Shown one piece after another: positions 9,462 to 19,947 of a stretch of DNA of 64,000 nucleotides. The translations under genes were made by a program, and so were the position numbers. The first letter of the stretch is position 1. Each line of letters opens with the position of its first letter. Origin of the DNA: Serratia marcescens (lineage in GTDB: Bacteria; Pseudomonadota; Gammaproteobacteria; Enterobacterales; Enterobacteriaceae); NCBI RefSeq assembly GCF_001902635.1, contig NZ_MJAO01000003.1, forward strand, positions 124,001 through 188,000. Reading direction: 5' to 3'. The notes beneath the pieces were generated by a model that did no database searches, was not told the DNA's origin, and was given only the letters and a program-made list of their open reading frames with translations.

Positions 9462-10910
9462 ATGAAGTTTATCATTAAATTGTTCCCGGAAATCACCATC
9501 AAGAGCCAATCTGTGCGCTTGCGCTTTATCAAGATTCTCTCGACCAATATTCGCAACGTCCTGAAGCAGTATGATGAAACGCTGGCGGTCGTCCGTCACT
9601 GGGATCATATCGAAGTTCGCGCCAAAGATGAAAATCAGCGGCCGATCATCGCCGACGCCCTGACGCGTATTCCCGGCATCCACCATATTCTGGAAGTGGA
9701 AGATCGCGCTTATACCGACATCCACCACATCTTCGAGCAGACGCTGGAAGCCTACCGCGCCCAGCTGGAAGGCAAAACCTTCTGCGTGCGCGTCAAGCGC
9801 CGCGGCAAGCAGGCGTTCAACTCGCAGGACGTGGAGCGCTACGTCGGCGGCGGCTTGAATCAGCATATTGAAAGCGCGCGCGTTAACCTGACCCGCCCGC
9901 AGGTCACGGTAAACCTGGAGATCGAAGACGACAAGCTGATGCTGGTGAAACGCCGCCTCGAAGGCATCGGCGGTTACCCGGTCGGCACCCAGGAAGACGT
10001 GATGTCGCTGATTTCCGGCGGTTTCGACTCGGGCGTGTCCAGCTACATGCTGATGCGTCGCGGCTGCCGCGTCCACTTCTGCTTCTTCAATCTGGGCGGC
10101 GCTGCGCACGAGATCGGCGTGAAGCAGGTGGCGCACTACCTGTGGAACCGCTTCGCCAGTTCGCACAAGGTGCGCTTCGTTGCCATCGATTTCGAGCCGG
10201 TGGTCGGTGAGATCCTGGAGAAGGTCGACGACGGCCAAATGGGCGTGGTGCTCAAGCGCATGATGGTGCGCGCCGCTTCGCAAGTGGCCGAACGCTACGG
10301 CGTGCAGGCGCTGGTGACCGGTGAGGCGTTGGGGCAAGTCTCCAGCCAGACGCTGACTAACCTGCGCTTGATCGACAACGCGTCCGACACCCTGATCCTG
10401 CGTCCGCTGATCTCGCACGATAAAGAGCACATCATCAAACTGGCGCGCGAAATCGGCACCGAAGACTTCGCCAAAACCATGCCGGAATACTGCGGCGTGA
10501 TTTCGAAGAGCCCGACGGTGAAAGCGGTCAAGGCCAAGATCGAAGAGGAAGAGAGCCACTTCGATTTCAGCATTCTCGATCGGGTGGTGAGTGAAGCGAA
10601 GAACGTTGATATTCGCTCCATCGCCGAGCAGGCGCAGGAACAGGTGACCGAGGTGGAAACCGTCGCGGCCTTCGGCGGCGCCGATGTTATTCTGGATATT
10701 CGCTCCAACGACGAGCAGGAAGAGAAACCGCTGCAGCTGGAACAGGTTGAAGTGAAAGCGCTGCCGTTCTACAAGCTGAGTACCCAGTTCGGCGATCTGG
10801 ACCAGAGCAAAACCTACCTGTTGTACTGCGAGCGCGGCGTGATGAGCCGCCTGCAGGCGCTGTACCTGCTGGAGCAGGGCTACTCCAACGTTAAGGTTTA
10901 TCGTCCGTAA
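9462..10910 (+). CDS. thiI: tRNA 4-thiouridine / thiazole sulfurtransferase ThiI
   Basis: 482 aa, the E. coli length. Order of domains: N-terminal ferredoxin-like and THUMP (about 1-165), PP-loop ATP pyrophosphatase with [12 protein letters not shown] near residue 185, and a C-terminal rhodanese domain. The rhodanese catalytic cysteine is Cys456 in [14 protein letters not shown], so this is the long form able to relay sulfur from IscS both to tRNA position 8 and to ThiS. Divergent from xseB, with a strong terminator behind it. Confidence 0.97.
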   Translation: MKFIIKLFPEITIKSQSVRLRFIKILSTNIRNVLKQYDETLAVVRHWDHIEVRAKDENQRPIIADALTRIPGIHHILEVEDRAYTDIHHIFEQTLEAYRAQLEGKTFCVRVKRRGKQAFNSQDVERYVGGGLNQHIESARVNLTRPQVTVNLEIEDDKLMLVKRRLEGIGGYPVGTQEDVMSLISGGFDSGVSSYMLMRRGCRVHFCFFNLGGAAHEIGVKQVAHYLWNRFASSHKVRFVAIDFEPVVGEILEKVDDGQMGVVLKRMMVRAASQVAERYGVQALVTGEALGQVSSQTLTNLRLIDNASDTLILRPLISHDKEHIIKLAREIGTEDFAKTMPEYCGVISKSPTVKAVKAKIEEEESHFDFSILDRVVSEAKNVDIRSIAEQAQEQVTEVETVAAFGGADVILDIRSNDEQEEKPLQLEQVEVKALPFYKLSTQFGDLDQSKTYLLYCERGVMSRLQALYLLEQGYSNVKVYRP

Positions 10911-10932
10911 CGCACGGCGCACCATAAACGAT

Positions 10933-10963
10933 AAGGGCTGAACCGGTGTTCAGCCCTTTTTTT
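10933..10963 (+). terminator. Rho-independent terminator after thiI
   Basis: An 11-bp perfect stem AAGGGCTGAAC / GTTCAGCCCTT with loop CGGT runs into a seven-T tract. It lies between convergent thiI and yajL, 22 nt after the thiI stop. Confidence 0.92.
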
Positions 10964-10976
10964 ATCGGCAAGCCGC

Positions 10977-11567
10977 TCAGTCGCGAAAATCGTACATCCC
11001 GGGGATCAGCACCAGCTGTGCGGCGATCTCCGCCGCCTTGGCCTTGCCGAGCAGCAGGTCTATCAGCTTCAGCGCAAACTCCATCGCGGTGCCGGGCCCC
11101 TGACTGGTGAGCAGGTTGACGCGTGCGTCGTACACCACGCGGCGCTCCATCCATTTATCCGCCGGTATCTGGTCTTTCAGGCCCGGGAAGCCGGTCATGT
11201 TGCCGACCGGGAACAGATCGTGGTGCTGCAGCACCAGCGCCGGCGCCGCGCAGATGGCGGCGACGATATTCCCCTGCAGGTGCATCTGCCGCACCTTTTC
11301 CACCAGTAGCGGGCTGTCGCGGAAGCACTCCGCGCCTTTCAGGCCGCCGGGCAGTACGATGGCGTCGAAAGGCTCATCGACGATCGCCACCAGCGGCGCG
11401 TCGGCCAGCAGTTTGACGCCGCGTGAACAGACGATAGTCAGCTCGCCGTCGCCGGCAACGCTGGCCGTGGTGACGTTGACGCCCGCCCGCACCAGCAGAT
11501 CGATGGTGGTGACGGCTTCGGTTTCTTCGCTACCAGGTGCCAGGCAGACTAGCGCCGATACGCTCAT
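10977..11567 (-). CDS. yajL: Protein/nucleic acid deglycase-chaperone YajL (DJ-1 family)
   Basis: 196 aa when started at the ATG at 11567 ([18 protein letters not shown]). An ATG two codons upstream (11573) is also possible, but it lies only about 4 nt from the AAAGGA site. The DJ-1 nucleophile elbow [11 protein letters not shown] gives the conserved reactive cysteine, and GSEETEA supplies its glutamate partner. In E. coli the protein protects against oxidative and glycation damage. The start overlaps the end of panE by about 38 nt on the same strand, so the two genes are an operon. Confidence 0.93.
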   Translation of the reverse strand: MSVSALVCLAPGSEETEAVTTIDLLVRAGVNVTTASVAGDGELTIVCSRGVKLLADAPLVAIVDEPFDAIVLPGGLKGAECFRDSPLLVEKVRQMHLQGNIVAAICAAPALVLQHHDLFPVGNMTGFPGLKDQIPADKWMERRVVYDARVNLLTSQGPGTAMEFALKLIDLLLGKAKAAEIAAQLVLIPGMYDFRD

Positions 11568-12441
11568 ATTCATTTTCCTTTCGTTTAATCAGTTCGAACA
11601 GCCGCGCATTTTCCGGCAGCGTGAGGCCGTGGCTGCGCGCACGGCGCAGCAGGTAGCCGGTGATGTAGTCGATCTCGGTGTGCCGCTGGCTGCGGATATC
11701 CTGCAGCATCGACGAAACGTTGTCGGCGGTGCTGTGGATCACGTCCATCACGTATTGCATCAGGCCCTCGCAGGAGGTGTGGTAGCCTTCCATCGCCATC
11801 ACGCCGGCGACTTCACGGCACAGCGTTGCGATCTGCTCCGGGTAGCGTTGCAGATCGCCGTTGCGGCAGTCATACAGCGCCGTCAGCGGGTTGATCACGC
11901 AGTTGACCGCCAGTTTGCGCCAGTTGGCCGAGGCGATGTTGTTGTGCCAGGCGACGTCGGGTAGCGCCTGATGCAGCACTTCCGCCAGGTGGCTGAGGTG
12001 CTGGGCGGCCGGCGAGGTCGGGCCGATGTGGGTGATGCCGGTAGCGACGTGAATAATGGTGCTGCCTTCATGGCGTGCCGCGTGGGTGGTGGTGCCCTGC
12101 AGGATGGGGTGGCCGTTCGGCGGCAGTTCCTCCTGGGTGCCCATGCCGTTGTGCAGCAGCAAGATGGCGCACTGGGGGTTCAGCTTCGGCAGCAGCGCGC
12201 TGACCGCGCCGGAAACTTGCCAGGCTTTCAGCGTGACCAACAGCAGTTCGCTCTGCGCGAGATGCTCCGGATCGTTGGTGGGCAAGTTGCGATTGAACGA
12301 GACGCCTTCCGGCTCTATCACGTTCACGGCGCAAAAAGGCTGCGGCACTCTTAGCCATCCCTGTACATCGTGGCCCTGCTGATACAGCCGGGAGAGCCAC
12401 AGTTGTCCGAGCGCGCCGCAACCAAGAATGGTTATTTTCAT
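11530..12441 (-). CDS. panE: 2-dehydropantoate 2-reductase (ketopantoate reductase)
   Basis: 303 aa, the E. coli length. It opens with the NADPH-binding Rossmann motif GCGALGQLW (residues 7-15). The C-terminal helical domain contains [18 protein letters not shown], which carries the catalytic lysine, and [14 protein letters not shown] with the glutamate. It reduces ketopantoate to pantoate in pantothenate/CoA synthesis. It is upstream of, and overlaps, yajL, and is divergent from yajQ. Confidence 0.96.
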   Translation of the reverse strand: MKITILGCGALGQLWLSRLYQQGHDVQGWLRVPQPFCAVNVIEPEGVSFNRNLPTNDPEHLAQSELLLVTLKAWQVSGAVSALLPKLNPQCAILLLHNGMGTQEELPPNGHPILQGTTTHAARHEGSTIIHVATGITHIGPTSPAAQHLSHLAEVLHQALPDVAWHNNIASANWRKLAVNCVINPLTALYDCRNGDLQRYPEQIATLCREVAGVMAMEGYHTSCEGLMQYVMDVIHSTADNVSSMLQDIRSQRHTEIDYITGYLLRRARSHGLTLPENARLFELIKRKENEYERIGASLPGTW

Positions 12442-12623
12442 TCAGTCTCCTTGGAAACACGGGAATACCGCTCAATTACCGTGAATTAACTATAGGCTTT
12501 ATGGCAGCCCGAAGCGCTATCCCTGCGTGCGTTCAGCAGATTTTGTCTGAGGCGGCAAAGCGGTTATCATGCTCGGCATCAAAATCGCCTAAGCTATTAG
12601 GCACTCATTCAGGAGGAAGAAGT

Positions 12624-13115
12624 ATGCCATCTTTCGACATCGTTTCCGAAATTGATATGCAGGAAGTGCGTAACGCCGTTGAGAACGCCACCCGCGATCT
12701 CGGCACCCGCTGGGATTTTCGCAACGTGCCGGCCAGCTTTGAGCTAAACGAGAAAGACCAAAGCATCAAGGTTGCTACCGAGTCGGATTTCCAGGTACAG
12801 CAGCTGCTCGACATTCTGCGCGAAAAGCTGAGCAAACGCAGCATTGACGGTGCCGCGCTGGAGATCCCGGAAGAGTTTACCCACAGCGGTAAAACCTACA
12901 GCGTGGAAGCCAAGCTGAAGCAGGGGATTGAAACCTCAGTGGCGAAGAAAATCGTCAAGCTGATCAAAGACAGCAAGCTGAAGGTACAGGCGCAGATCCA
13001 GGGCGAAGAAGTGCGGGTGACCGGTAAGTCACGCGATGATTTGCAGAGCGTGATGGCGCTGGTGCGCGGTGGCGATCTGGGGCAACCGTTCCAGTTCAAG
13101 AACTTCCGCGATTAA
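12624..13115 (+). CDS. yajQ: YajQ family nucleotide-binding protein
   Basis: 163 aa from the ATG at 12624, preceded by a strong AGGAGGAAG ribosome site; the longer frame upstream is ignored. It begins [20 protein letters not shown] and ends [15 protein letters not shown], the typical YajQ ends, with the double ferredoxin-like fold. Some YajQ proteins bind cyclic di-GMP, and E. coli YajQ binds GTP and nucleic acids. Which of these applies here cannot be read from sequence. Divergent from panE, convergent with yajR. Confidence 0.95.
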   Translation: MPSFDIVSEIDMQEVRNAVENATRDLGTRWDFRNVPASFELNEKDQSIKVATESDFQVQQLLDILREKLSKRSIDGAALEIPEEFTHSGKTYSVEAKLKQGIETSVAKKIVKLIKDSKLKVQAQIQGEEVRVTGKSRDDLQSVMALVRGGDLGQPFQFKNFRD

Positions 13116-13121
13116 TCTCAG

Positions 13122-13150
13122 CAGGGCCGGCATTGCCGGCCCTGATTCTT
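13122..13150 (+). terminator. Terminator after yajQ
   Basis: A perfect 10-bp stem CAGGGCCGGC / GCCGGCCCTG with loop ATT is followed by ATTCTTT, just after the yajQ stop. The reverse direction lacks a good T run for yajR. Confidence 0.8.
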
Positions 13151-14514
13151 TACAGCGAATTGACCAGCGCTTCCAGTTGACCGCGATTGGTCTGTTTGGT
13201 ATCGACCTTGACGTAAGCGCTGCGCTCCTCCGGCACCACGATCGCCTCCGCAACGCCGGGCTGCGCCTTCAGGCGGCTTTCCAGCGCCGAATCCTTCACC
13301 GCCAGTTCCGACAGCGTAATGCGCAGGCTGCTGACATACGGCGGCTCTTTCATGGTGCTGCTGACCAGGAACCAAACGGCGGCCAGCACTGCGCCGGCGA
13401 TAAACACCAAGCCCGCACCCTGCAAACCGTATAGCCAGCCACCGAGGCTGCCGCCGATCGCCACGCCGATAAACTGGCTGGTGGAGTAGACCCCCATCGC
13501 GGTGCCCTTGTAGCCGGCCGGCGACTCTTTGCTGATTAACGAAGGCAGAATGGCTTCCATCACGTTGAAGGCCATGAAGAACAGCTGCACGCCGGCGATG
13601 ATGCCCCACAGGTGCGCGCCAGAGAACCACAGCAGCACTTCAGCGCAGAACAGCACCGCTACGCAGCCCATAAAGACCTGCTTCATGCGGCGATATTTTT
13701 CGGCATAGATGATGAAAGGCACCACGGCGGCGAACGATACCAGCATGGTCACCAGATAGACGATCCAGTGTTCGCTGGCCACCAGCCCGGCTTTCTCCAT
13801 CGCCAGCGGCAGCGCCACGAAGCTCGACATCAGCAGGATATGCAGACACATGATGCCGAAGTTGAGCTTCAACAGGCGCGAATTACTCAGCACCTTGCTG
13901 AAACTGCCGCGCACGATGCTGGATTCACGGTTCAGCAGGTGGGTGTCGGCGGAAGGCACCACCGCCAGGGTGATGATAATGCCGGCCAGCGCCAGCACGG
14001 CGATCATCCAGAACAGCGCATGCAGGCCGAAGGCGTGGGTGATGATCGGGCCCAATACCATGGCGATGGCGAAGGTGATGCCGAAGCTGACGCCGATAAA
14101 CGCCATCGCTTTGGTGCGGTTCTGCTCGCGGGTCAGATCGGAGAGCAGCGCCATCACCGCAGCGGCGATCGCGCCGGAACCCTGCAGCGCGCGGCCGAGG
14201 ATCACGCCCCAGATCGAATCGGTAGCGGCGGCGATCACGCTGCCGAGGGCGAAGATCAGCAGGCCGCCGACGATCAGCGGTTTGCGGCCGATGCGGTCGG
14301 ACACCAGGCCGAACGGGATCTGAAACACCGCCTGCGCCAGGCCGTAGATGCCGATGGCGATGCCGATCAGCGCTTCGCTGGCGCCGTTGAGCGCCATGCC
14401 GTAGGTGGTCAGCACCGGCAGGACCATAAACATGCCGAGCATGCGCAGGGAAAATACGGTGCCCAATCCCCAGGTGGCGCGGCGCTCCTGCGGGGTCATT
14501 GAATTATCGTTCAC
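13150..14514 (-). CDS. yajR: Major facilitator superfamily transporter YajR
   Basis: 454 aa from the GTG at 14514, identical in length to E. coli YajR. This start is chosen because a GAGG ribosome site lies 6 nt upstream; the longer frame would start inside the upstream hairpin area. Twelve hydrophobic segments are visible, with the MFS motif SDRIGRKPLIVGG between segments 2 and 3. The C-terminal soluble part (about residues 390-454) has the ferredoxin-like YAM domain typical of YajR. Substrate unknown. See the separate leader hairpin. Confidence 0.94.
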   Translation of the reverse strand: MNDNSMTPQERRATWGLGTVFSLRMLGMFMVLPVLTTYGMALNGASEALIGIAIGIYGLAQAVFQIPFGLVSDRIGRKPLIVGGLLIFALGSVIAAATDSIWGVILGRALQGSGAIAAAVMALLSDLTREQNRTKAMAFIGVSFGITFAIAMVLGPIITHAFGLHALFWMIAVLALAGIIITLAVVPSADTHLLNRESSIVRGSFSKVLSNSRLLKLNFGIMCLHILLMSSFVALPLAMEKAGLVASEHWIVYLVTMLVSFAAVVPFIIYAEKYRRMKQVFMGCVAVLFCAEVLLWFSGAHLWGIIAGVQLFFMAFNVMEAILPSLISKESPAGYKGTAMGVYSTSQFIGVAIGGSLGGWLYGLQGAGLVFIAGAVLAAVWFLVSSTMKEPPYVSSLRITLSELAVKDSALESRLKAQPGVAEAIVVPEERSAYVKVDTKQTNRGQLEALVNSL

Positions 14515-14527
14515 ATCAAACCTCGGT

Positions 14528-14570
14528 AAAAACCATGCCATCAGACGTTGAGACAGCGCCTGATGGCATG
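14528..14570 (-). terminator. Terminator-like hairpin in the yajR leader
   Basis: A perfect 11-bp inverted repeat, CATGCCATCAG / CTGATGGCATG, separated by 15 nt. On the minus strand the stem is followed by G and five T residues, then directly by the yajR ribosome site GAGG (14521-14524) and GTG start. It therefore has the form of a rho-independent terminator placed in front of yajR, not behind a gene. It could be a second stop for cyo transcripts or an attenuator. The fit is good, the function is inference. Confidence 0.5.
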
Positions 14571-14669
14571 ATTTCTGTAAAGCTGCGTCATTTTAGTGTG
14601 CAGGGCAGGGGGGGTAAATCGAATGTTGTTTAACAGATATTACAGTTCAGCCGCTTTTCGGCGTGACAA

Positions 14670-14698
14670 ATAAAATGGGCCGCAAAAGCGGCCCATTT
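14670..14698 (-). terminator. Terminator of the cyoABCDE operon
   Basis: On the minus strand AAATGGGCCGC pairs with GCGGCCCATTT over 11 bp (loop TTTT) and runs into TTTTATTTG. It is 14 nt after the cyoE stop. Confidence 0.9.
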
Positions 14699-14712
14699 AC
14701 AGATGATTTGGC

Positions 14713-15603
14713 TTACCAAACGTAGGTCACCAGCGCTTCAGGCGCCGCTGTCGCGCTGAAGTCGATCGACATCATCACGCTCAGCGAGGTGATGGCGACG
14801 ATGGAGAACACGAACAGTTTACGCGCCCAGACGCTGTCGTTTTCGGTTTTGTAACCGCGCAGCGCCATGCCGAGCCACCATACGCTCACCGCCGCAGCGA
14901 CGATCAGGTATTTGTAGCCGGCGTAACCCACCAGGGTCAGCATCAACGTGGCGATCATAAACGCCAGGATGTAGACCGTGATGTGGTTCTTGGCGACGGA
15001 AATGCCTTTCACCACCGGCAGCACCGGAATGTTGGCCGCCTGGTAATCTTTAAAGCGGAAGATAGCGATCGCATAAGAATGCGGCATCTGCCACAGGCTA
15101 AAGATAGCCAGCAGGATCAACGCGCCGGCGTCGAACTCGTTGGTTACCGCGCAGTAGCCGATAACCGGCGGCGCGGCGCCCGACAGGCTGCCGATCAGCG
15201 TGCCGTATACCGAGTGGCGTTTCATGTACAGGCTGTAAACGCCGACATAAACCACGAAGCCCATCACCGCCAGCCACATGGCCAGCGGGTTAGCCACGAT
15301 ATACAGCAACGCAAAGCCCACAATACCCAGAACGGTCGCATAAACCAGGGTGACACTCGGCGCGATCAGGCCTTTTACCAGCACCCGATTCTTCGTTCTC
15401 TCCATTTTCTTGTCGATGTCGCGGTCGATGTAGTTGTTAAACACACAGCCCGACGCGACCACCAACGAGACACCCACCAGGGTGGCGAGAAACAGGGGAT
15501 AGTCGATGCTCCCTTTGGAAGCGAGCAGGAATCCCCCAACGACAGAAATTAAATTGCCGAAAATAATTCCTGGTTTAGTGACTTGCAGGTATTGCTTAAT
15601 CAT
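14713..15603 (-). CDS. cyoE: Protoheme IX farnesyltransferase (heme O synthase)
   Basis: 296 aa from the ATG at 15603, the E. coli length; the upstream part of the open frame lies inside cyoD. A UbiA-type prenyltransferase with the motif [18 protein letters not shown] (the N-x3-D-x3-D metal site) near residue 62 and about nine membrane segments. It attaches a farnesyl group to heme b to make heme O, the cofactor of the CyoB oxidase centre. Last gene of cyoABCDE, 17 nt behind cyoD. Confidence 0.97.
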   Translation of the reverse strand: MIKQYLQVTKPGIIFGNLISVVGGFLLASKGSIDYPLFLATLVGVSLVVASGCVFNNYIDRDIDKKMERTKNRVLVKGLIAPSVTLVYATVLGIVGFALLYIVANPLAMWLAVMGFVVYVGVYSLYMKRHSVYGTLIGSLSGAAPPVIGYCAVTNEFDAGALILLAIFSLWQMPHSYAIAIFRFKDYQAANIPVLPVVKGISVAKNHITVYILAFMIATLMLTLVGYAGYKYLIVAAAVSVWWLGMALRGYKTENDSVWARKLFVFSIVAITSLSVMMSIDFSATAAPEALVTYVW

Positions 15604-15620
15604 CACGTGCAGCTCAGCTC

Positions 15621-15959
15621 TTAATCGACCATCATATTGATGTTGAGGTTGTACATAATCCAGAGTGAACCCACAACAACGATACCGATGATCATAGCGG
15701 TGAACAGCAATGCCACCAGGTTCCAACGCTCTTCCGATGAGGTGTTCATGTGCAGGAAGTAAACCAGGTGAACAATCACCTGGATAACCGCCATGCCGAC
15801 AACAACCGCCAGGATGGTGGAATGAGAGGCAGTGCCGTTCATTACCATCGCAAATGGAATTACCGTCAGGATGATCGACAGGATAAAGCCGATCAGGTAT
15901 GACTTCACGCTACCGTGGCTTGCGCCGCCGTGAGAGGTTTCATGGGATGAATGACTCAT
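15621..15959 (-). CDS. cyoD: Cytochrome bo3 ubiquinol oxidase subunit IV
   Basis: 112 aa from the ATG at 15959; longer upstream frame belongs to cyoC. The start overlaps the cyoC stop as ATGA. A His/Ser-rich N-terminus ([11 protein letters not shown]) is followed by three membrane helices, with [13 protein letters not shown] between the last two. Subunit IV helps assemble copper into the CyoB site in E. coli. Confidence 0.96.
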   Translation of the reverse strand: MSHSSHETSHGGASHGSVKSYLIGFILSIILTVIPFAMVMNGTASHSTILAVVVGMAVIQVIVHLVYFLHMNTSSEERWNLVALLFTAMIIGIVVVGSLWIMYNLNINMMVD

Positions 15960-16573
15960 GACATAGCCCCCAGCAAGTAGACAACGGTAAATACGCAGAT
16001 CCAGACCACGTCCAGGAAGTGCCAGAACAGGCTCAGGCACATCAGGCGGGTTCTGTTGGTCGCGGTCAGGCCGAACTTGCTGACCTGAATCATCATCACG
16101 ATGATCCACACCAGGCCGGAGGTTACGTGCAGACCGTGAGTACCGACCAGCGCGAAGAAGCTGGACAGGAACGCGCTGCGATCCGGGCCGTAGCCTTCTT
16201 CGATCAGTTTGTGGAACTCAAAGACTTCCATTCCAACGAAGCCCAGACCGAACAGGAAGGTCAGGAACAGCCAGAGATTGACGCCCGCAACTTTGCCCTT
16301 GTTCATGGCGATCATCGCCATGCCGTAGGTGATGGAGCTGAACAACAGCAGGAAAGTTTCGACCAGGACAAAGTCCAGTTCGAAAATGTCTTTACCTGCA
16401 GGACCGCCGGCGGTCCCGTTCACCAGGACTGCAAACGTCGCGAACAAGCTCGCAAACAAAATACAGTCGCTCATCAGGTAGATCCAGAATCCGAAGACTT
16501 TGGTCTCTCCCGCGTCGTGGTGCCCATGCTCTGCATGGGCCGCGTTATGATTGGTCAGAGTTTCAGTTGACAT
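15956..16573 (-). CDS. cyoC: Cytochrome bo3 ubiquinol oxidase subunit III
   Basis: 205 aa, subunit III length, with five membrane helices. Characteristic segments are [20 protein letters not shown] in helix I and [12 protein letters not shown] in the middle, where COX3-type proteins carry conserved His. Start overlaps the cyoB end by 11 nt and its stop overlaps the cyoD start, so cyoB-C-D are translationally chained. Confidence 0.97.
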   Translation of the reverse strand: MSTETLTNHNAAHAEHGHHDAGETKVFGFWIYLMSDCILFASLFATFAVLVNGTAGGPAGKDIFELDFVLVETFLLLFSSITYGMAMIAMNKGKVAGVNLWLFLTFLFGLGFVGMEVFEFHKLIEEGYGPDRSAFLSSFFALVGTHGLHVTSGLVWIIVMMIQVSKFGLTATNRTRLMCLSLFWHFLDVVWICVFTVVYLLGAMS

Positions 16574-18554
16574 GTTTCACGCCTGCTTTACGGATTTGTT
16601 CGTAGTGTTGGTTCTCAATGCGCTCGATTTCATCAACCTGCACATAGTAGTCAACATCGTGATCGAAGCTCTTGCCGATCCAGACAACGATCATACCGAT
16701 GAAGCCAGCCAGAGCCATCCACCAGATTTCCCAAATCATTGCGAAACCGAATACCAGGCTGAAGAAGGCGATGATAACGCCGGCGCCGGTGTTCTTAGGC
16801 ATATGAATCGGTTCGTATTTAGCCGGTTTCTTATACGCTTCGCCTTTTTCTTTCATGTCCCAGAACTCGTCACGGTCATGAATTTTCGGTACTACGGCAA
16901 AGTTATAGAACGGCGGTGGAGACGACGTTGACCACTCCAGAGTACGAGCACCCCACGGGTCACCGGTCAGATCGCGGTTTTGTTCGCGGTCACGGATACT
17001 GACGAAGATCTGAATCAGCTGGCACAGAATGCCGCAGGCGATCAGCGCCGCACCACCGGCTGCAACCAGCAGCAGAGGGTGGAACTCAGGGTTGATGTCC
17101 TGGCTGATACGACGGGTCATGCCCATAAAGCCCAATGCGTACAGCGGCATGAAGGCGGTGAAGAAGCCGATGATCCAGAACCAGAACGCGCGGATACCCC
17201 ATTTTTCGTTCAGCGTGAAGCCGAAGGATTTCGGGAACCAGTAGGTCAGGCCCGCGAAGCAACCGAACACCACGCCGCCGATGATGACGTTGTGGAAGTG
17301 CGCGATCAGGAACAGGCTGTTGTGCAGCACGAAGTTCGCGCCCGGCACTGCCAGCAGAACGCCGGTCATACCACCCACGGAGAAGGTGATGATGAAGCCA
17401 ACGGTCCACAGCATGGCGGAGTTGAGCTTGATACGGCCCTGATACATGGTGAACAGCCAGTTGAAGATTTTCACCCCGGTCGGGATGGAAATGATCATGG
17501 TGGCGATACCGAAGAAGGCGTTAACGTTCGCGCCGGACCCCATGGTGAAGAAGTGGTGCAGCCATACGATGAACGACAGAACGGTGATCGCGATGGTTGC
17601 CCATACCAGTGAGGTATAGCCGAACAGGCGTTTTCTGGAGAAGGTCGCGGTGACTTCGGAGAACACGCCGAACACCGGCAGAACCAGGATATACACCTCT
17701 GGGTGACCCCAGGCCCAAATCAGGTTGATGTACATCATCATGTTGCCGCCCATATCATTGGTGAAGAAATGGGTGCCCAGATAGCGATCCAGGGTCAGCA
17801 GCGCGATGGTGACGGTCAGAATTGGGAAAGCAACGATGATCAGGACGTTAGTACACAGAGCCGCCCAGGTGAACACCGGCATCTTCATCATAGGCATGCC
17901 AGGGGCACGCATCTTCAGAATGGTGGCGAAGAAGTTCACGCCGGTCAGCAGGGTACCCAGACCGGAAATCTGCAGACTCCAGATCCAGTAATCGACCCCG
18001 ACGCCAGGACTGTACTCTTTACCCGACAGCGGCGGATACGCCAGCCAACCGGTCTGAGCGAACTCACCGACCCCCAGGGAGATGTTGATCAGCACAACGC
18101 CCACCACGAAGAACCAGAAGCTCAGGGAGTTCAGGAACGGGAAGGCGACGTCGCGCGCACCGATTTGCAGTGGCACCACGACGTTCATCAGGCCGACCAC
18201 GAAAGGCATCGCCATGAAGAAGATCATGATAACGCCGTGCGCGGTGAAGATCTGGTCGTAGTGGTGCGGCGGCAGGAACCCGGCTTCGCCGGCGGACGCC
18301 AACGCCTGCTGGCTACGCATCATGATGGCGTCGGCAAAGCCGCGCAGCAGCATGACCATCGCCACGATGATGTACATGATACCAATTTTTTTATGGTCGA
18401 CCGAAGTCAGCCATTCGCTCCACAGCCACTTCCATTTGCCGAAGTATGTCAGCAGCGCCAGCACTGCCAGGCCCCCGACAATAATTGCGGCTACGGTGAC
18501 CATGATGATCGGTTCGTGGTACGGAACCGCATCAAGTGTTAATTTTCCCAACAT
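16563..18554 (-). CDS. cyoB: Cytochrome bo3 ubiquinol oxidase subunit I
   Basis: 663 aa, the E. coli length. The heme-copper core is complete: [12 protein letters not shown] (CuB His and the cross-linked Tyr), [10 protein letters not shown] (two CuB His) and [13 protein letters not shown] (His ligands of heme b and heme o3). About 15 membrane segments. It oxidises ubiquinol and reduces oxygen to water while pumping protons. It begins 3 nt after the cyoA stop. Confidence 0.98.
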   Translation of the reverse strand: MLGKLTLDAVPYHEPIIMVTVAAIIVGGLAVLALLTYFGKWKWLWSEWLTSVDHKKIGIMYIIVAMVMLLRGFADAIMMRSQQALASAGEAGFLPPHHYDQIFTAHGVIMIFFMAMPFVVGLMNVVVPLQIGARDVAFPFLNSLSFWFFVVGVVLINISLGVGEFAQTGWLAYPPLSGKEYSPGVGVDYWIWSLQISGLGTLLTGVNFFATILKMRAPGMPMMKMPVFTWAALCTNVLIIVAFPILTVTIALLTLDRYLGTHFFTNDMGGNMMMYINLIWAWGHPEVYILVLPVFGVFSEVTATFSRKRLFGYTSLVWATIAITVLSFIVWLHHFFTMGSGANVNAFFGIATMIISIPTGVKIFNWLFTMYQGRIKLNSAMLWTVGFIITFSVGGMTGVLLAVPGANFVLHNSLFLIAHFHNVIIGGVVFGCFAGLTYWFPKSFGFTLNEKWGIRAFWFWIIGFFTAFMPLYALGFMGMTRRISQDINPEFHPLLLVAAGGAALIACGILCQLIQIFVSIRDREQNRDLTGDPWGARTLEWSTSSPPPFYNFAVVPKIHDRDEFWDMKEKGEAYKKPAKYEPIHMPKNTGAGVIIAFFSLVFGFAMIWEIWWMALAGFIGMIVVWIGKSFDHDVDYYVQVDEIERIENQHYEQIRKAGVKHVN

Positions 18555-18557
18555 CAG

Positions 18558-19508
18558 TTATTCCTCGGCTCCGGCGTGAGCAGCATGTTCACCCATGTCC
18601 ATACCTTGGCTCATGTCCATGCCTTCGTGCGCGCCAGCGCCCTTGTGCATATCCATGTCGCCCATGAATTTGGCAATTGTTTCTTTGAACAAATTCGGTT
18701 TGACAGCGGCAAAGTACTCAACCGGGTTGTTTTCACTCGGCTCTGCCAGTTTGTTAAAGTCGTCGGTGGTGTTCAGGTTTTTAGACGATGCCTTCACCTT
18801 GGCCACCCACTGATCGAAGTCGCCTTCGGTCGGGGTAACGATCGCGGTGAATTTCATACCGGAGAAGCCTGCGCCGCTGTAGCTGCTTGAGATGCCCTTG
18901 TAGGCACCGGCTTCGTTGCCGATCAGGTGCAGTTTGGTCTGCATGCCGGCCATCGCATAAATCTGTCCACCCAACTGCGGGATAAAGAACGAGTTCATTA
19001 CCGAGTTAGAGGTGATCTTGAATTCGACTGGAACATCTTTCGGGAAAGCCAGCTCATTAACAGTCGCAATGCCTTGTTCCGGATAGATGAACAGCCATTT
19101 CCAGTCGAGCGATACCACTTCGATCGTCATCGGCTTCTTGTCGGTGACAATCGGCTTGAACGGGTCGAGTTCGTGGGTGGTCTTCCAGGTAATGGTGCCA
19201 AGGATGGCGATGATAATGATAGGAATGGTCCAGACGACCGCTTCGATCTTGTTGGAGTGGGCCCAGTTCGGACTGTACTTGGCGTCTTTGTTGGAAGAGC
19301 GATACTTCCAGGCAAAGGCGAACGCCATGAAGATAACTGGCACCACCACGATCAACATCAACGCGATTGCAGTGATAATCAGTGTCCGTTGCTCAACACC
19401 AATTGCTCCTTTGGGATTCATCAAAACCATATCGCAACCACTGAGCAAAACAGTGGCTGCGATTAATGACAGCATCCCAATACTTTTATTGTATTTCTTA
19501 AGTCTCAT
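18558..19508 (-). CDS. cyoA: Cytochrome bo3 ubiquinol oxidase subunit II
   Basis: 316 aa. An N-terminal signal with lipobox VLLSGC marks Cys25 as lipidated. Two membrane helices follow, then a periplasmic cupredoxin-like domain (about 120-240) that, as in other quinol oxidases, lacks the CuA ligand set. The C-terminal 30 residues are rich in His, Met and Gly, as in E. coli CyoA. First gene of cyoABCDE; a GAGG site precedes the ATG. Confidence 0.97.
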   Translation of the reverse strand: MRLKKYNKSIGMLSLIAATVLLSGCDMVLMNPKGAIGVEQRTLIITAIALMLIVVVPVIFMAFAFAWKYRSSNKDAKYSPNWAHSNKIEAVVWTIPIIIIAILGTITWKTTHELDPFKPIVTDKKPMTIEVVSLDWKWLFIYPEQGIATVNELAFPKDVPVEFKITSNSVMNSFFIPQLGGQIYAMAGMQTKLHLIGNEAGAYKGISSSYSGAGFSGMKFTAIVTPTEGDFDQWVAKVKASSKNLNTTDDFNKLAEPSENNPVEYFAAVKPNLFKETIAKFMGDMDMHKGAGAHEGMDMSQGMDMGEHAAHAGAEE

Positions 19509-19947
19509 CTAACGACCTCAATAACAAAGGCTCAATTGTCGTTTCATGTGTGCGGGCATTTTACGGGAAGGTTGCAGTACTGTAAACATGCTTAAGGGAG
19601 TGTCAGCGGCTTGTTGACACTTTCTGTTAAGGGGGTCACAGATGTAACCTTGCGTGACAATTTACCAATGACAACAACGCGTTGGCGCGCTGAATCGTGA
19701 CGAGCAGCCCGTATGTTAAGGAAAACTAAAGGTATGATGAATTTGGCGGCAAAAAGCGCGGCGGGGAAATACGCAGAAAAGGTTTATTTAATGTAAAATA
19801 TTTGTGTCTTAAAGGTGAATTTAATTTTATTTCCGAGTGTGGCAGTCGGATAAAAAATAATTTCCGCGCCGATTATCTTTTTTTAACGAAATAAATATAT
19901 CCCCGGATCGCTTTTTTTTCGGCCGGCGAAATCGCCGGCCGGTCGAG
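19509..19947. other. Long AT-rich intergenic region upstream of cyoA
   Basis: 439 nt without a credible gene, between the ampG stop and the cyoA start (both minus strand). It must hold the cyo promoter, but I could not fix -35/-10 boxes with confidence. Visible structure: an inverted repeat AGTGTCA-N9-TGACACT at 19599-19621, about 90-110 nt before cyoA; a strongly AT-rich part from about 19770 to 19910; and a GC-rich hairpin GGCCGGCG / CGCCGGCC at 19921-19940 near the ampG stop, which is followed by A residues on the minus strand and so is not a standard terminator for ampG. Confidence 0.6.

Noticed and set aside
19911-19940. GC-rich hairpin next to a T run near the end of ampG, considered as ampG terminator
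   Set aside because: On the ampG strand the stem is followed by A residues, not T. The T run lies on the wrong side for a rho-independent terminator in either useful direction.
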